Assembly (NCBI GenBank): GCA_003313425.1
Contig: NHZP01000035.1
Location: 310,001-374,000 of the forward strand
Direction: 5' to 3'
Source of the DNA: Pseudopyrenochaeta lycopersici
Lineage: Eukaryota > Ascomycota > Dothideomycetes > Pleosporales > Pseudopyrenochaetaceae
DNA length: 64,000 nt
Shown: positions 1 through 10,760 of the stretch, one piece after another
Position numbering within the stretch: the stretch's first letter is position 1
Layout of the letters: each line of letters starts with the position of its first letter
Notes under the pieces: model-generated
What the model was told of the DNA's origin: nothing
Databases searched by the model: none
The model's input: only the letters and a program-made list of their open reading frames with translations
Program-made: the position numbers and the translations under genes

Positions 1-90
1 CGCACGCATTTTCTCAATGATAGGGATATATATCAAACTCTGCGTTCGCATTCTATCAACAGTAAGCAATACCACCATCTTGCAAAACTA

Positions 91-162
91 GGCCGGTTGG
101 CGCAATGGTAGCGCGCAGCCCTCCTAAGGCTGAGGCTGTGAGTTCGAGTCTCACATCGGTCG
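91..162 (+). tRNA. tRNA-Arg (anticodon CCU)
   Basis: A 72-nt cloverleaf folds completely. The acceptor arms 91-97 and 155-161 pair with two G-U pairs. The D arm is GCGC/GCGC at 100-103 and 111-114. The anticodon stem CAGCC/GGCTG (116-120, 128-132) closes the loop CTCCTAA with anticodon CCT at 123-125, reading AGG codons. The T stem GTGAG/CTCAC (138-142, 150-154) carries the loop TTCGAGT. The discriminator base is G162. No intron is present. Confidence 0.95.
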
Positions 163-169
163 TTTTTTT
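163..169 (+). terminator. RNA polymerase III terminator of the tRNA
   Basis: A run of seven T residues directly follows the discriminator base of the tRNA-Arg gene, as expected for polymerase III termination. Confidence 0.8.
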
Positions 170-429
170 GCCCTCTTTTGCTATTCTTCTTAGTCTTTAC
201 CCTGTCACATCTTTTGATTCAATTTTTGATACAGCCTGTTTTGACTAGACTAACCCAAGTATGTTAGAAAAACCTGCCTTTAAAAACAACCACTTTCTGG
301 TCATACCATTGGGCGCCCAACGCGTTTGGGAAAATTGGTTTGTCACTACACTACCCAAGCGTTTCGTATTCAGTTTTTGAGGCACCCCGCACGCGAATGG
401 TGAGGTGATAAGCACGACCTTGTGAGAAC

Positions 430-1505
430 ATGGCCACGACACTCAAGATTGGGCAATGTTTGCGGGGGTGCCTGGGAACATATACCCTCTTAAAGAGTCT
501 AGAAAAGAATGTTTGGACTGCTAGGTAAGCGCATGCTTAGCAGCTATTCAATAATACTCACGTCAATAGCGGAACAAACGCGGAAACGATTATTATCAAG
601 GCAGCACCAACATTGCAGCTTAACAATGAACGGGAGGTATTGAACATGTTTCAGGGCCGCCCACATATTCGGCCATTGCTGGACGAAATCGAAGAACCTC
701 CAGCGCTAGTGTTGAAGTTCCTTCAGGACAACTTGCTTAAGGCGTCAAACAAGAAAAATCAGAGATTAAATTCGTTGCAAGAGGAGTCCTTGAAGCGTTG
801 AATATCTTTCACGAAGCAGGTTACGTGCATACAGGTTGGTTTGGACATTTCGCCTTCGAATGCATTAGACGTAGCTGACTGATTGTAGATATCAAACCTG
901 ACAACGTTCTTGTTGATGATGGCGATATGAAGAATCGGTTCAGCGAGGTAGCGCTGGGCGACTGTGCCGACGCGTACCGCATTAACCAAGACGCTGATCC
1001 ATTCGAGGAGGGTCATGTTATTGGTGCAGCAATTTTCCGCAGTCCTGAAGCAAACCTCCAACTCCGGTGGGGTCTTGCTACAGATATTTGGTCATTTGGC
1101 GCCACCGTAAGTTCCTTCATCAATCTACTGCGCTCGCTACTTGTAAGCCTGATTAGTGTTTTATAGCTTATCAGTCTTATTTGGGGTCAAGACTGGCATA
1201 TCTTTATACCTAAGGGTTATTCTGTGGATGATCCAGATTATCCTACCCAGGTGCTGGTTAAGCAAGCATCTATATTTGGCCCATTTCCTCCTCGTTATGT
1301 CGAAATCGCCGATGAAGAGAGACAGGGTGTTATTGCGGTTATTGATAGCTATATCAACGAGAACGGATTACGCAAACCTTTCTCGATGGCTGAAGATCCA
1401 GAACTTACTGCAGAGGACCGGGACTTTATCTGTAAGATTATGAGGATAGACCCAAGGGATAGGCCTACAGCGAAGGAGCTATTAGGAGATCCGTGGTCCG
1501 ACTAA
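430..1505 (+). pseudogene. Divergent fungal protein kinase gene with one frameshift
   Basis: Exons 430-524, 570-834, 889-1106 and 1167-1505, separated by introns of 45, 54 and 60 nt with GT-AG ends, encode a small kinase-like protein of about 305 residues. Visible kinase elements are the lysine in IIIKAAP (residue 42), the helix-C glutamate in NNERE (52), the catalytic loop VHTDIKPDN (HTD instead of HRD), GDC in place of DFG, RSPEA in place of APE, and DIWSFG. The exon sum is 917 nt, one short of a multiple of three. The frame is lost inside the A-rich run at about 746-756 (AAGAAAAATC) and continues one base out of register with clear kinase sequence (SEIKFVARGVLEALN). A one-base deletion or an assembly error in the homopolymer explains this. 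The ATG at 430 was chosen because its frame runs without a stop into the N-lobe. The substrate is unknown; this type is common in fungi, often near HET genes. Confidence 0.78.
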
Positions 1506-2137
1506 ACTCTTAGTTAAGTTGCTAACGCCGCATTGAAATCGTACATGAGCTGATAGGGTGTAGATCCATATTTGCCCTAGTAAACGAACGACTAGTAAAT
1601 CAATAGCCTATGTTACACTGAGCATAGAGCAGAGAAAAACAGTTCAAAATGCTGAAATTTATGTATTTCTACTAGCAGCTACTGAATAGAAAGTAACAGA
1701 ATTGTATGCTTACAATAAGAGGTACGCATTATAAATCAGGAAAAGTTTTAGGAGCTGTTAGTGCGTGCTATATATGTAAAGCCGGTGCAATATGAATTTC
1801 TATTACTATATTAGTCTTACAATATGACTATAACATATTATAATTTTGCGTTTGTAATAGAAAAAATAACTCATTTGTTCCGTCGATTTATGCCTAGAAG
1901 TATCGTCCAAGGGCCTCTCTTAACCGTGACAACTCAGGACGAGGTAATTACCCTTATGCTTCAACCTGGCATATCCAAGTCGAGAAGTAGCATTTCCTAA
2001 GCCTAAAAAGTGTAAACTTATGCGCGCATAACTATAGAGTTAACTAACTTCTAGAGAAGGCCCTGAATTTAAGGATAGTGTGCGGCACCAATTGCTAAAG
2101 CCACTGAGGGCTGAGTAGCTGGGGGTGCGACATCTTA
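1506..2137. other. Intergenic, no gene seen
   Basis: This AT-leaning stretch lies between the kinase gene and the monooxygenase relic. I see no open frame, RNA fold or repeat that I can support. Confidence 0.6.
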
Positions 2138-2572
2138 CTAGCGCAATAGATATGCTATAGTAGCTAAGATGTCTGCAGCAAAAGATTGATTGTCTGTCCC
2201 CCACATCTTAAACCTTGACCCAGGGTAGGTTCAATTCCAGTCTTCCCAGTGATCTTCCTCAAGGACCTCTCTATAATGCAGAATGATCCCCGGCTAAACA
2301 GTTGTTACTTTACCTCCGAATCCACATTTATCTAGTGACAAGTGTAAGTAGGCCGGCAAGATACATCCCATGGATTTGAAGGGTAGGCTTATACTAACTC
2401 GTGCACCGCCCTGTCCACACAGCACCCACGATGAAGTCATCTACTTGTTTGCTAAAGTCATTCTGCGCATCTTTATCAGGCGTGAAAGTAGCAACGCCGA
2501 AACTATCAACACGTTTGACCATTCGGACGATGAAGTCTGCCACTGCCCGACTATCAAGGTCACGTGCATAAC
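2138..2572 (-). pseudogene. 3' remnant of a Baeyer-Villiger/FMO-type monooxygenase
   Basis: On the minus strand the sequence downstream of about 2561 reads as the C-terminal part of a fungal Baeyer-Villiger monooxygenase. The segment DLDSRAVADFIVRMVKRV is followed by DFSKQVDDFIVGAVWTGRC, then by TS-stop-YK where the family has SWYK, and after roughly 65-70 nt that may be a damaged intron by GGKVTTV-stop-PG (family IWPG) and WEDWN-stop-TYPGSRFKMWG. Three stops fall where the family has tryptophan, so each fits a TGG to TAG/TGA transition. The N-terminal Rossmann folds and the FMO fingerprint are absent upstream; the next gene starts at 2877 on the other strand. The assignment rests on remembered family motifs, not on a search. 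The protein cannot be functional. Its neighbours, an FAD oxidase and an MFS transporter, suggest a decayed metabolic cluster. Confidence 0.6.
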
Positions 2573-2876
2573 GCTATGCAATCGCTCAACAGCAATCGAA
2601 ACAATTGTGTGGAGCTGTGGAAAGGGGTTTGAAAGTCTTGTTGACCGTGACCTCGGTGCCTTTTTAGGGTTGAGCTATGCAGACTTGGCATGCGATGGGG
2701 TAAAAGTGTGCCCCACACTATACTACCCCGTGAGGGGTACTTGGGGTAGTGGTAAATCAACGGGACGCGGCATCCACACAAAATCTGCTATAAGATGGCA
2801 ACTGACTACAGTATCACTTATTAATAATTAATTTTGGAACTTTAAAAGCATAGCAAGTGGTGATACTATCCACAAC

Positions 2877-4375
2877 ATGCCAGTCTATGAGCGTCCGGCT
2901 AGACGGCCCACAACGAGCGAGTGTGAATACGAGCGCCTTCGCCGTTCCTTCATCAACGACAACATTCGCGAAGCATATCCTCGAGAAATTCACCTCGTCA
3001 GCTCTGTGGAAGATGTCAGCCAAGCCGTCAAGCGTGCAGCTGCTTTGAACACATTCGTTGGCGTGCGCTCAGGCGGTCATCTATTCTCCAACGTCTCACT
3101 ACTCCACGATGGCATTTTGATCGACACTTCAAATTTGAATCGCAAAATCGAGTTCGAAGAGGCCACAAACGAAATATCCTTTGGTCCTGCAGTGCGAGTG
3201 GCCGAAGCATCCGAGGCGTTGCAGAAGCTAAACCGCTTCTTCCCGCATGGACACTCACCGACTGTTGCTATGGGCGGCTTTACGCTTGCCGGGGGCCAGG
3301 GCATGTTTGCGCCTGGCTGGGGCCCTACAGTCGAACAGTGGATCACCAAACTTGAAGTCGTGACTGCAGATGGTCAAGTCAGAATTGCAAGCCATATGGA
3401 GAACGCAGATTTGTTCTGGGCAGCACGAGGGTCAGGCCAAGCATTCTTCGGTGTGCTAACGAGAATTTGGGGTCGCACGATTCCAGCAAGGAAAATGTTC
3501 TGTCGTTCGCTGTTATTGGATGTCAAAGACAATAACTTCGAAGAGCTGCTGGAATGGGCGCTGAGCACGAATGCAGTCGTTCCAAAATGGGGTACGGAGT
3601 GCGCTGTATCGTTCATCTATCCCGAATTCTTTTCACCTGAGCATACAACGGACAAGGTGCCCGAATCAGGACGCATTAACATGGGAGTTTTCGCCTCAGC
3701 ATATGTCAACACCCTCGCCGAAGCGGAGACGCTACTTCGGCCATGGGAGAACTTCCCAGAACACCTGCGCGAGTATATTCTCGAGAATGCACCCGTCGCT
3801 GAGATGTCCTGGAAGCAATTTTTCGACCTCCAGGACCTCATGACACCGTCCACGCCTGGTGGCAACTGGCAGATAAATAGCATCCTAAACGATCCTAAAA
3901 TCCCACTTAAAGATCTTGTCAAGGCTCTTAAACCTGCAATGTGTGATTTGCTCACTCGCACTTCACTTGGATGCATATTCTGTTCTGATATTTATCCGAG
4001 CGACAAGGATCAATTGTGTAGTTTACCACAACAGTATTATATTTCTACATTCACCCATTACAAGGACAAGAAGGCAAGTGGGCATTTGGATAAGCACATG
4101 GCGGAGCATTACTCCAAGCTTTACCCGCTTGCGGTCGGGATGTATATCGCTGACTATAATCCGTTTGATGAACATCAAAAAAATGTAAGTCTACCGCGAC
4201 CTAATTTGATCACGCACGCAAATTCGCTGATAATGTTTTCGTAAAGGTTAAAGTGTGGACGACTGCTGGATTGAGTCGCTTTCTCAAAATCCGTGACAAG
4301 TATGATCCAAATGAATTATTTCAAGGATTCAAGCCATTCGCTGCTCAAGCATCTAGGTTTCAGGCATCTTTATAA
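2877..4375 (+). CDS. FAD-linked oxidoreductase, PCMH/berberine-bridge type
   Basis: Two exons, 2877-4184 and 4247-4375, are joined across a 62-nt GT-AG intron in phase 0 and give 478 residues. The N-terminal half is a PCMH-type FAD-binding domain (about residues 37-210): RSGGH places the histidine that normally bonds covalently to FAD at residue 68, followed by PHGHSPTVAMGG and GGQG. The cysteine used by bicovalent flavoproteins is not apparent, so a single covalent bond is likely. The C-terminal exon supplies a BBE-type ending, KIRDKYDPNELFQGF. Such enzymes oxidise alcohols, amines or phenolic rings in fungal secondary metabolism; the substrate here is unknown. No signal peptide is evident. 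The start has a good context (CACAACATGCC) and there is no stop or frameshift. The next gene on the same strand is a transporter, consistent with joint action but not proof. Confidence 0.88.
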
Positions 4376-5561
4376 GGGAGGCAAGATAGTATGGGATGAA
4401 AATTAATTCTATGAAATAGCATTAGTCAGGATCCACAGTATTATTCCTTTAACCTCAACTTCATAGGTCTGGAATATTTAGTACAAAGTATGAAGCCCTA
4501 CAATGATGATATAATGTAGAATAATAGTATAAATATTTTCAATCCTATCATTTCCAGTTACAGTAAAATTCAAGCGAATTTGAACTTCATATCGGTTTGA
4601 TCTTGGCACAAGGCCACCTTTGATGGTAGCGGCATGTTCCAAGGGCAAGGGCTTTAGTCCTGTGCTATGGCCTTTGCCCCACTGCAACGAGGGCAGTTCT
4701 AATGAGATCAGAAATAGTAGTGAGAAGAATCCTAGTGATAAAGGCGAGAAGGTAATGAAAACACGAGTATTCATTCTCTCAGCTGTGCTTATCAATAGCC
4801 CTGTTGGCTATAGCGGCTCCCCCACGAACTAATTCGTACTGTGAAACCATTATCTGCAGTCCGGATTCTGTCCGGTTCGCACTGCATGCACCTGCCAATA
4901 GGAATATTTAGTTTGCATGGTATCCCTAGCATAAGCGAGACTTCGCATTTACTATATTTTGAACGTGCTTTTCATGATAAGCACTGCTTTTGTTTCAAGC
5001 TGTCAATCCAGACATGTAGGATTACAGAAGTACGGCAGCTTTTTTGTCACGCTCACTGCACCCTTCGCGATTATATATTCCCTACTACAAAGCATGACAA
5101 ATGTGCAAAAAACCTAGTGGAATGTCGTGTTATCCTGTGGTTGTTATGGCGGGGATTTATTCCGAGGTTCTGGATTGTTGATGTTGACTAGGATCGACAC
5201 GAATCAGGCAAAACTTTGTTTAATTGCCGTGATCTGCCTCTGGCATATGAAGCCGATTGCGTCCTAGCTGCTGGTACGAAACTGTTTAAGATTGGTTGTT
5301 CTTTTGACTCCAAATCCAACCCCGCTTCCCCGCGCGGCAGGCGAACATCCACCCTTGTATAGTGCTGGTAATGCCCTGCCGTCATCCACTCTTCTACATT
5401 AGCGCCCTGGGGCAATCCCCACATTATAGTGCTACCAAAACCCGCAGCTTACATTGCCACTTTCAAACTCCGCGCGTGGTTACAGGGTCTGCGCGCCGGG
5501 TATGATTTAAGTTCTTACTGTCTCACGTCAATCCACTTGTCAATTCATTTACACCGCAACC
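4376..5561. other. Intergenic region upstream of the transporter
   Basis: About 1.2 kb lie between the oxidase stop and the transporter start. A minus-strand open frame at 4478-4795 contains a hydrophobic stretch and the segment LEHAATIKGGLVPRSNRY, but I recognise no family and the surrounding frames are closed, so I do not call a gene. The last 150 bases before 5562 are presumably the transporter promoter; no element is identifiable by eye. Confidence 0.5.
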
Positions 5562-7710
5562 ATGCCGCTAGGAATACTACCGGACAACAAGCTTGAACAT
5601 GTCCCCGGAACAGCGCTGCTGAGCGAATTAGGTCGCACAGATCTCGAGGTCACGTCGGGGATCGATCGCGACCTGCTCAAGCACGATGCAACAGGACAGA
5701 TTGTGCTTGTCCCCCAGCCATCTGATTCGCCAAATGATCCCTTCAATTGGCCTAGATGGAAGAAGGAGATGGTAAGTACCATTCCAGTATGGACTCTGGG
5801 AGATGTCCACTGATATTGAGCCTCGGTGATTAGTTCACAGTTGTTATTGCATATGGATGCGGATGTGTAGGAGGTAGGTGGTAGTCGCCGGTCATATGCT
5901 CTCACAGCAGGCTGATATGTTGTAGCTGTTGGGCCATTATTGACGCCGGCATTTGTGCCACTTGCTACTCAGTTTGGTGTTCCACTTCAACGATTCACGC
6001 TAGGTAAGTAAACGTCTTTTAAGGTCCGAATATCTTAAAGAAGTATATTTAGACTCGTTATCTCATGAACTACTCCAAAATGGAGATTTGGGGAATGCGT
6101 TGTATAGACCGCCAGGTTGTTGAAGCTTGAATTAGTGACATGCCAAACAAAGTACAAATTCTACTCTCGCTGATCATTAGCTTATAGGTTGCAATGGATC
6201 CTGTATTGTTGCCATTGCCTTCGGCAGCCTCCTCTGGAACACAGTGGCGGTCAAGGTCGGAAAACGGCCAGTCTATGTCTTTACCACACTTGGCCTTGCA
6301 GTATCCTGCTTTTGGGCTGCAGAAGTAAAAAGTTTCGGTTCTTTGGCAGCAGCAAGAACGATCCAAGGGTTCTGTATGGGTAAGTTGATACACAAATGGC
6401 TTGCGAAAAGCACTGTCACTTACACGTAGTAGCTCCATTTGAAGCACTTATCCCTGCGTCAGTTGGAGATATTTGGCATGTACACGAGCGTGGCTTCCGA
6501 ATGGCAGTCTTTAACCTCGGTGTGCTAGGTGGCATTGTAAGTCGCAGCATATCATCGCAATTATGGCTTGCTAACCACAGCAATCAGAATTTAGCCAGTC
6601 CAATAGGTGGGTATATTCCGAACCGGGCTATCGGGAAGCTAACATATCTCAGCCGGATCCGTAATCCAGTATGGATCTTACCGTATAGCGATGCACGCCA
6701 TGGGTGGTGCTTTCATGCTCATGCTGCTCCTAGTCATCTTCTTTATGCCAGAATCTGCATACGCTCGCAACAATGCGCTCAACATTGACAATAGCTCCGA
6801 AATTTTCCACACTGATTTATCCAAAGAAGAGAAGAATGTGGAACGCATCGAGGATCGCCCTGGATTGACCACAGACATTCCAAGCCCCCGTGTTTCATTC
6901 AGCAGAAGTCTTCTTCCTTGGTCCGGCTACTGGGACCATGTTTCCTTCTGGCGGACTTTCTTGCGCCCGTTTGTCACGTTCGGAAGCCCGGTAGTCATCT
7001 GGGCGACACTACTCTTCACGCTTTGCATATCCTGGCTCGTCTTGATCTCTATCACACTATCGCAGATCTTTTCGGCCCCACCTTATAGCTTCTCCGTCAG
7101 TGCGGTCGGCGCGACAAATGTGTCATCATTCGTTGCTTCCTTGCTCGCCACTCTGGCTGCGGGACCAATAATCGATGGTGTTGCCAAGTACATGTCGAAG
7201 CGCAATCATGGGACGTTCGGTCAGTTATATCGAGCTTATCAATGTTAAGGCAAGTCAACTAACCAAACATGACTCACAGAGCCCGAATTCCGCCTCCCAG
7301 TAATGATAGCATACCTTATTTTTACTGCAAGCGGCTTCTTTGCCTGGGGCGAATCGCTCTACAACTCGGACCCATGGCCAATCCCGGTGATAGTTTGCAT
7401 GGGCCTCATAAACTTCGGCGTGCAGCTCGGCACTACATCAGTGGTCACCTACGTGAGCGACAGTCATCGCGAGCAGGCCTCTGAAGCATTTGCTATCATG
7501 AACTTCATCAAGAATATGTTTGCGTTTGGACTGACGTTTTATGCAAATGATTGGATTGCCGTGCAGGGTGTACGGGATTGTTTTTTTGTGATTGGGGGGG
7601 TTACCATAGCTGGAACGTTAACCACTATCCCAATGTATGTTTTTGGGAAGAGAGCACGGAGTTGGGTAAAGAGATATGGAGTCCTAGACAGTGTGTTAAA
7701 AGCAGAGTGA
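5562..7710 (+). CDS. MFS transporter, DHA1-like
   Basis: Eight exons (5562-5771, 5834-5873, 5926-6003, 6188-6379, 6433-6536, 6588-6606, 6653-7219, 7280-7710) add to 1,641 nt and encode 546 residues in one frame; all seven introns have GT-AG ends. The cytosolic N-terminus ends in DPFNWPRWKKEM, typical of fungal drug:H+ antiporter-like permeases. TM1 continues with AYGCGCVGAVGPLLTPAF, and the loop 2-3 signature is reduced to VKVGKRPVYV. The long charged loop after TM6 (from PESAYARNN to about DIPSPRVSF) separates the two six-helix halves, and exon 8 holds the last helices. The length is normal for the family. Intron 3 is 184 nt, about three times its neighbours. The likely role is export or uptake of a small molecule at the plasma membrane; the substrate is unknown. 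The upstream FAD oxidase makes a metabolite efflux role reasonable. Confidence 0.9.
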
Positions 7711-7934
7711 GAGGGCGCATGTACAAGGAGTATAAATAGGTAGGTTATTGTAAGGCTGATATACACTATATTAAACTCAATGCAAAACCTAACGAGGACT
7801 AGAGTATCACATCTCTACTAAACAGTAGGGCAAGAAAGAAATTCTGTGAAAGCTTTCATGTTCTGTTTGTGGTGGCTGAGTATATCACGTGAGTTAGTCT
7901 GGGCTTTGGTGCGGCTGAAAACTACTATCTTCAG

Positions 7935-10079
7935 ATGCATGTTTTGCTGGGATCGACTACGATTCCTATAAATGCCCTATTTTGTACTGTGACAAAAGTG
8001 GCGACCATGCTGAGATGGTTGATCAGACTCGAGAAATGGAAAGAACGACGCGACAATGAGCGATATAACCGCTGGCTGGCCGAGCTCCATGAAGGAGCGC
8101 AAAGGTCAAGAGCAGCGACCGCAGCAGCAGAAACGACAGCATCAGCAACGCCAGAAGCAACTCCAGTAGCGACACCACACGCCACTAACGCAAAAAGACC
8201 GCTCAGTGCCGAAAGAAGCGAGATCCGCGTGTTCAGATTCTCGGAAGCATCCCAGAGAGCGGTGCGGATAGGCGATCAGTCTGGCCGTCACATCTACCGA
8301 CTTGAGCTCAACATGGGCACGCTCTCGCTCGACTCCGAGTACCACCCGCCCTTCCGCACCTTGTCGTACGTCTGGGGCACCTCGGACGTCAGGCGCCCCG
8401 TCCACATCAACGGCATCGACGCCGAGGTCACAGAAAACCTGTACCTCGCGCTCCTGGACCTGTGCCGGTCGGCCCAGGGCAGAGACTCTTTCTGGTGGGT
8501 GGATGCGCTGTGCATCGACCAGGAGAATTCGGAAGAGCGTAAGAGTGCCAACGAGACCGTCACGCACTTTGGCGCGCTCAACCCATCCGCCGGCCTTCGT
8601 ATGCTCGCCACGCTTGCGGCGCAACGCACCATGCCCAATCCTGCACTGTGGATGATTGAGGCGGCTGGCGACGAGGCGCTCGCGGCCGACTGGCAGGCAT
8701 TGCAGGCGTTTTTGTTCATAAGGGTGATGCAGCCTGTTATCCGCGTGCCGCTGATGGAGAATGCAAAGGTCAACTTCGGCCATGAGTTCAGCGCCGTGCA
8801 CCGCCAGCTAAGTTTGAAGGGGAGGTACTATCCAGACAAAGACGCGGAGACGGCCGTGGTGATCAAAGAGACAGGCACACCGCTGCCTTTCCTATTATCG
8901 CTCTGCTCTTCGCTACAACTGAAAGCTACTGATCCAAGGGACCACCTATATGCGCTGCTCGGACTGGCGCAGGATGGGAGGAAGCTTATCGGTGCGCCAG
9001 ACTATGTCGCTTCACCAGGCACTGTGTTCGCGACGTTCTTGCGCGCTTATTGCCGCGAGTTTGAGGACCTAGACATGATGCTGCTCTCTGCTTCATCGAA
9101 ACGGCTTCCAGGCTTGCCCAGCTGGGTCCCAGACCTCAGCAGCTTCGAGGGTCACCACCACCGTAACAGCATCGTGCTTGAGACGCTACAGACGCTAGGC
9201 AACGACCTGGTCAAGGCAAACAAGGACAAAGCGTATCTAGAGAAAGGCCGGTTCCACGCCAGCCGGTTCCTTCCCACGGATGCTGAGTTCTCAGACGACC
9301 TGCGTGTGCTCACTGTCAGCGGAATCAACCTTGGCCGTATCGTTGGGCTGGGCGGGTTCATGGGCATGAAGATTATAGAGGGAGGCCAGTATAGTATGCA
9401 AGACCCTACGCCTTGCACACAGCGGACTGAAGGTGCAACTGCCAGCTCGCCATTAACAGATCGCGTTTTCATTCTTGAGGCTGTGGCTAGCGCGCTTACA
9501 CCTGGCATTCTGCAACCACTATTGCCAGCGAAGGACGATACGCTCCGTGAGCATCTCCCCTTTGGACTCCGCGGCGAGATACTGGCTGCTGTGGTACACC
9601 TTGCTGTGGACAAGAAGCTGACGTCTCTGTTCCTGGGAGGGCTGGAGAACTGGTGGGCAGGGAACAAGGATCTTGTTGTCAGGGGCCGGACACTAACTGA
9701 CTGGGTTCTGGGTGATGATCTAACGTCGGAAGCACGGTAGACTGAGTTGATGAAGGCGACACATGGGCTCTGTGAAACCGTGTGGCGGGGCGTGACAATG
9801 GAAGGGCTGCTGAATATTTTTCTTAGCCGTCTTTCTCACGTCACACTTGAGATGCATCGGCGGTTACTAGTCACTGCAGATGGCCAGGTTGGGCTAGCGC
9901 CTGTGCACTGCGAGCTCAACAATGAGGCATGGATTCTTCGAGGCTGCAGAATCCCCGTCATTCTGCGACAGTTATCAGCTGGAGAGTTTGAGATTGTTGG
10001 CGAAGCTTTTCTCTATGAGTATATGCAAGGAGAAGCAATAGATCAGGATAGAACCTTTGAGCCTTGTAAATTGGTTTGA
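7935..10079 (+). pseudogene. HET-domain protein gene with an in-frame stop and a gapped HET domain
   Basis: A single open frame of 601 codons is stopped by TAG at 9738-9740 and resumes in the same frame for 112 codons to 10079. The N-terminus has a low-complexity Ala/Thr stretch. HET block one is LSYVWG (from residue 143) and block two WWVDALCIDQ (from 187). The segments that usually follow, the VWLG stretch and the third block RVWxxQE, are missing: the text jumps from NSEERK to ALNPSAG, and from LQAFLF straight to a family-like C-terminal half (KATDPRDHLYALLGLA, LPGLPSWVPD). The part after the TAG, with RRLLVTADGQVGLAP, RGCRIPVILR and IVGEAFLYEYMQGEA, is the normal end of HET proteins, so the stop truncates a longer ancestral protein. 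Intact HET proteins drive heterokaryon incompatibility and cell death. This copy is probably inactive. A start at 8007 is also possible. Confidence 0.85.
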
Positions 10080-10760
10080 TTGTTCAGGCCTCTCAGATAA
10101 CAGTATACAGCCTTACCTTGATTCTAACCGAAAGGGATCGAGAGGCTATGCAACACGTCGGCTAGGCGATCTGCGGGATGGGAACGTTACGAAGCAATCT
10201 CATAAGTCCATGAGAAATGCATTGAAAGATAGTCTGACTACAAGCTGCCGTAACTAGTGGGATTATCACTGTAACAGTTAATCAAACGGCAGTGCATGAC
10301 CAGGTGCTGGTGCGCCCAAGTACCCACGTACCCCGCAAGTCGATTTGGGATTGTTCAAGAACCTATCATGTCGTCTCTTTACAGCTTCATCACCATGGAT
10401 GGCATGTGACACAGTGTTTGGGCATCAGCACATGTGGTCGCTCGGGATTGGCCATGCAACTCTCACATGCCCTCACCAAGTGTGGTTTCATCGTACAAGA
10501 CTATTGGTGGGTCATACCTTGTAGTTGTTTGTTATGATTTGGTGAAATTTGCCTCAAGGTAATGTTCCGGCGATTGCTTACGAAAACTCACCCATAGCGA
10601 GGTAGACGATAATCACTTTACGGAAATTCATGCGCTTCAGAGCTCCCACAGCATTCTTGAATATTTTCGAAAAAGAGTGATGTACGATGAAAGATATATT
10701 AAATGAATGATATATACAAGGATAGAGTTCATGACTAAACAGTTGGGGCAATTTAGCACA
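10080..10760. other. Intergenic between convergent genes, nothing seen
   Basis: This is the space between the 3' end of the HET gene and the 3' end of the minus-strand membrane protein gene. Short open frames here resemble nothing I know and have no supporting context. Confidence 0.55.

Noticed and set aside
2370..2831. Plus-strand open frame of 153 codons containing a Walker-like GTWGSGKSTG
   Set aside because: The opposite strand of its first half is a recognisable monooxygenase relic. The frame has no family resemblance, and the P-loop-like text is not in a nucleotide-binding context.
4478..4795. Minus-strand open frame of 105 codons with a hydrophobic N-terminus
   Set aside because: It contains protein-like text but no recognisable family, and no exon structure around it could be built.
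10292..10537. Plus-strand open frame downstream of the HET gene
   Set aside because: No motif, no homologous context, and composition typical of a chance frame.
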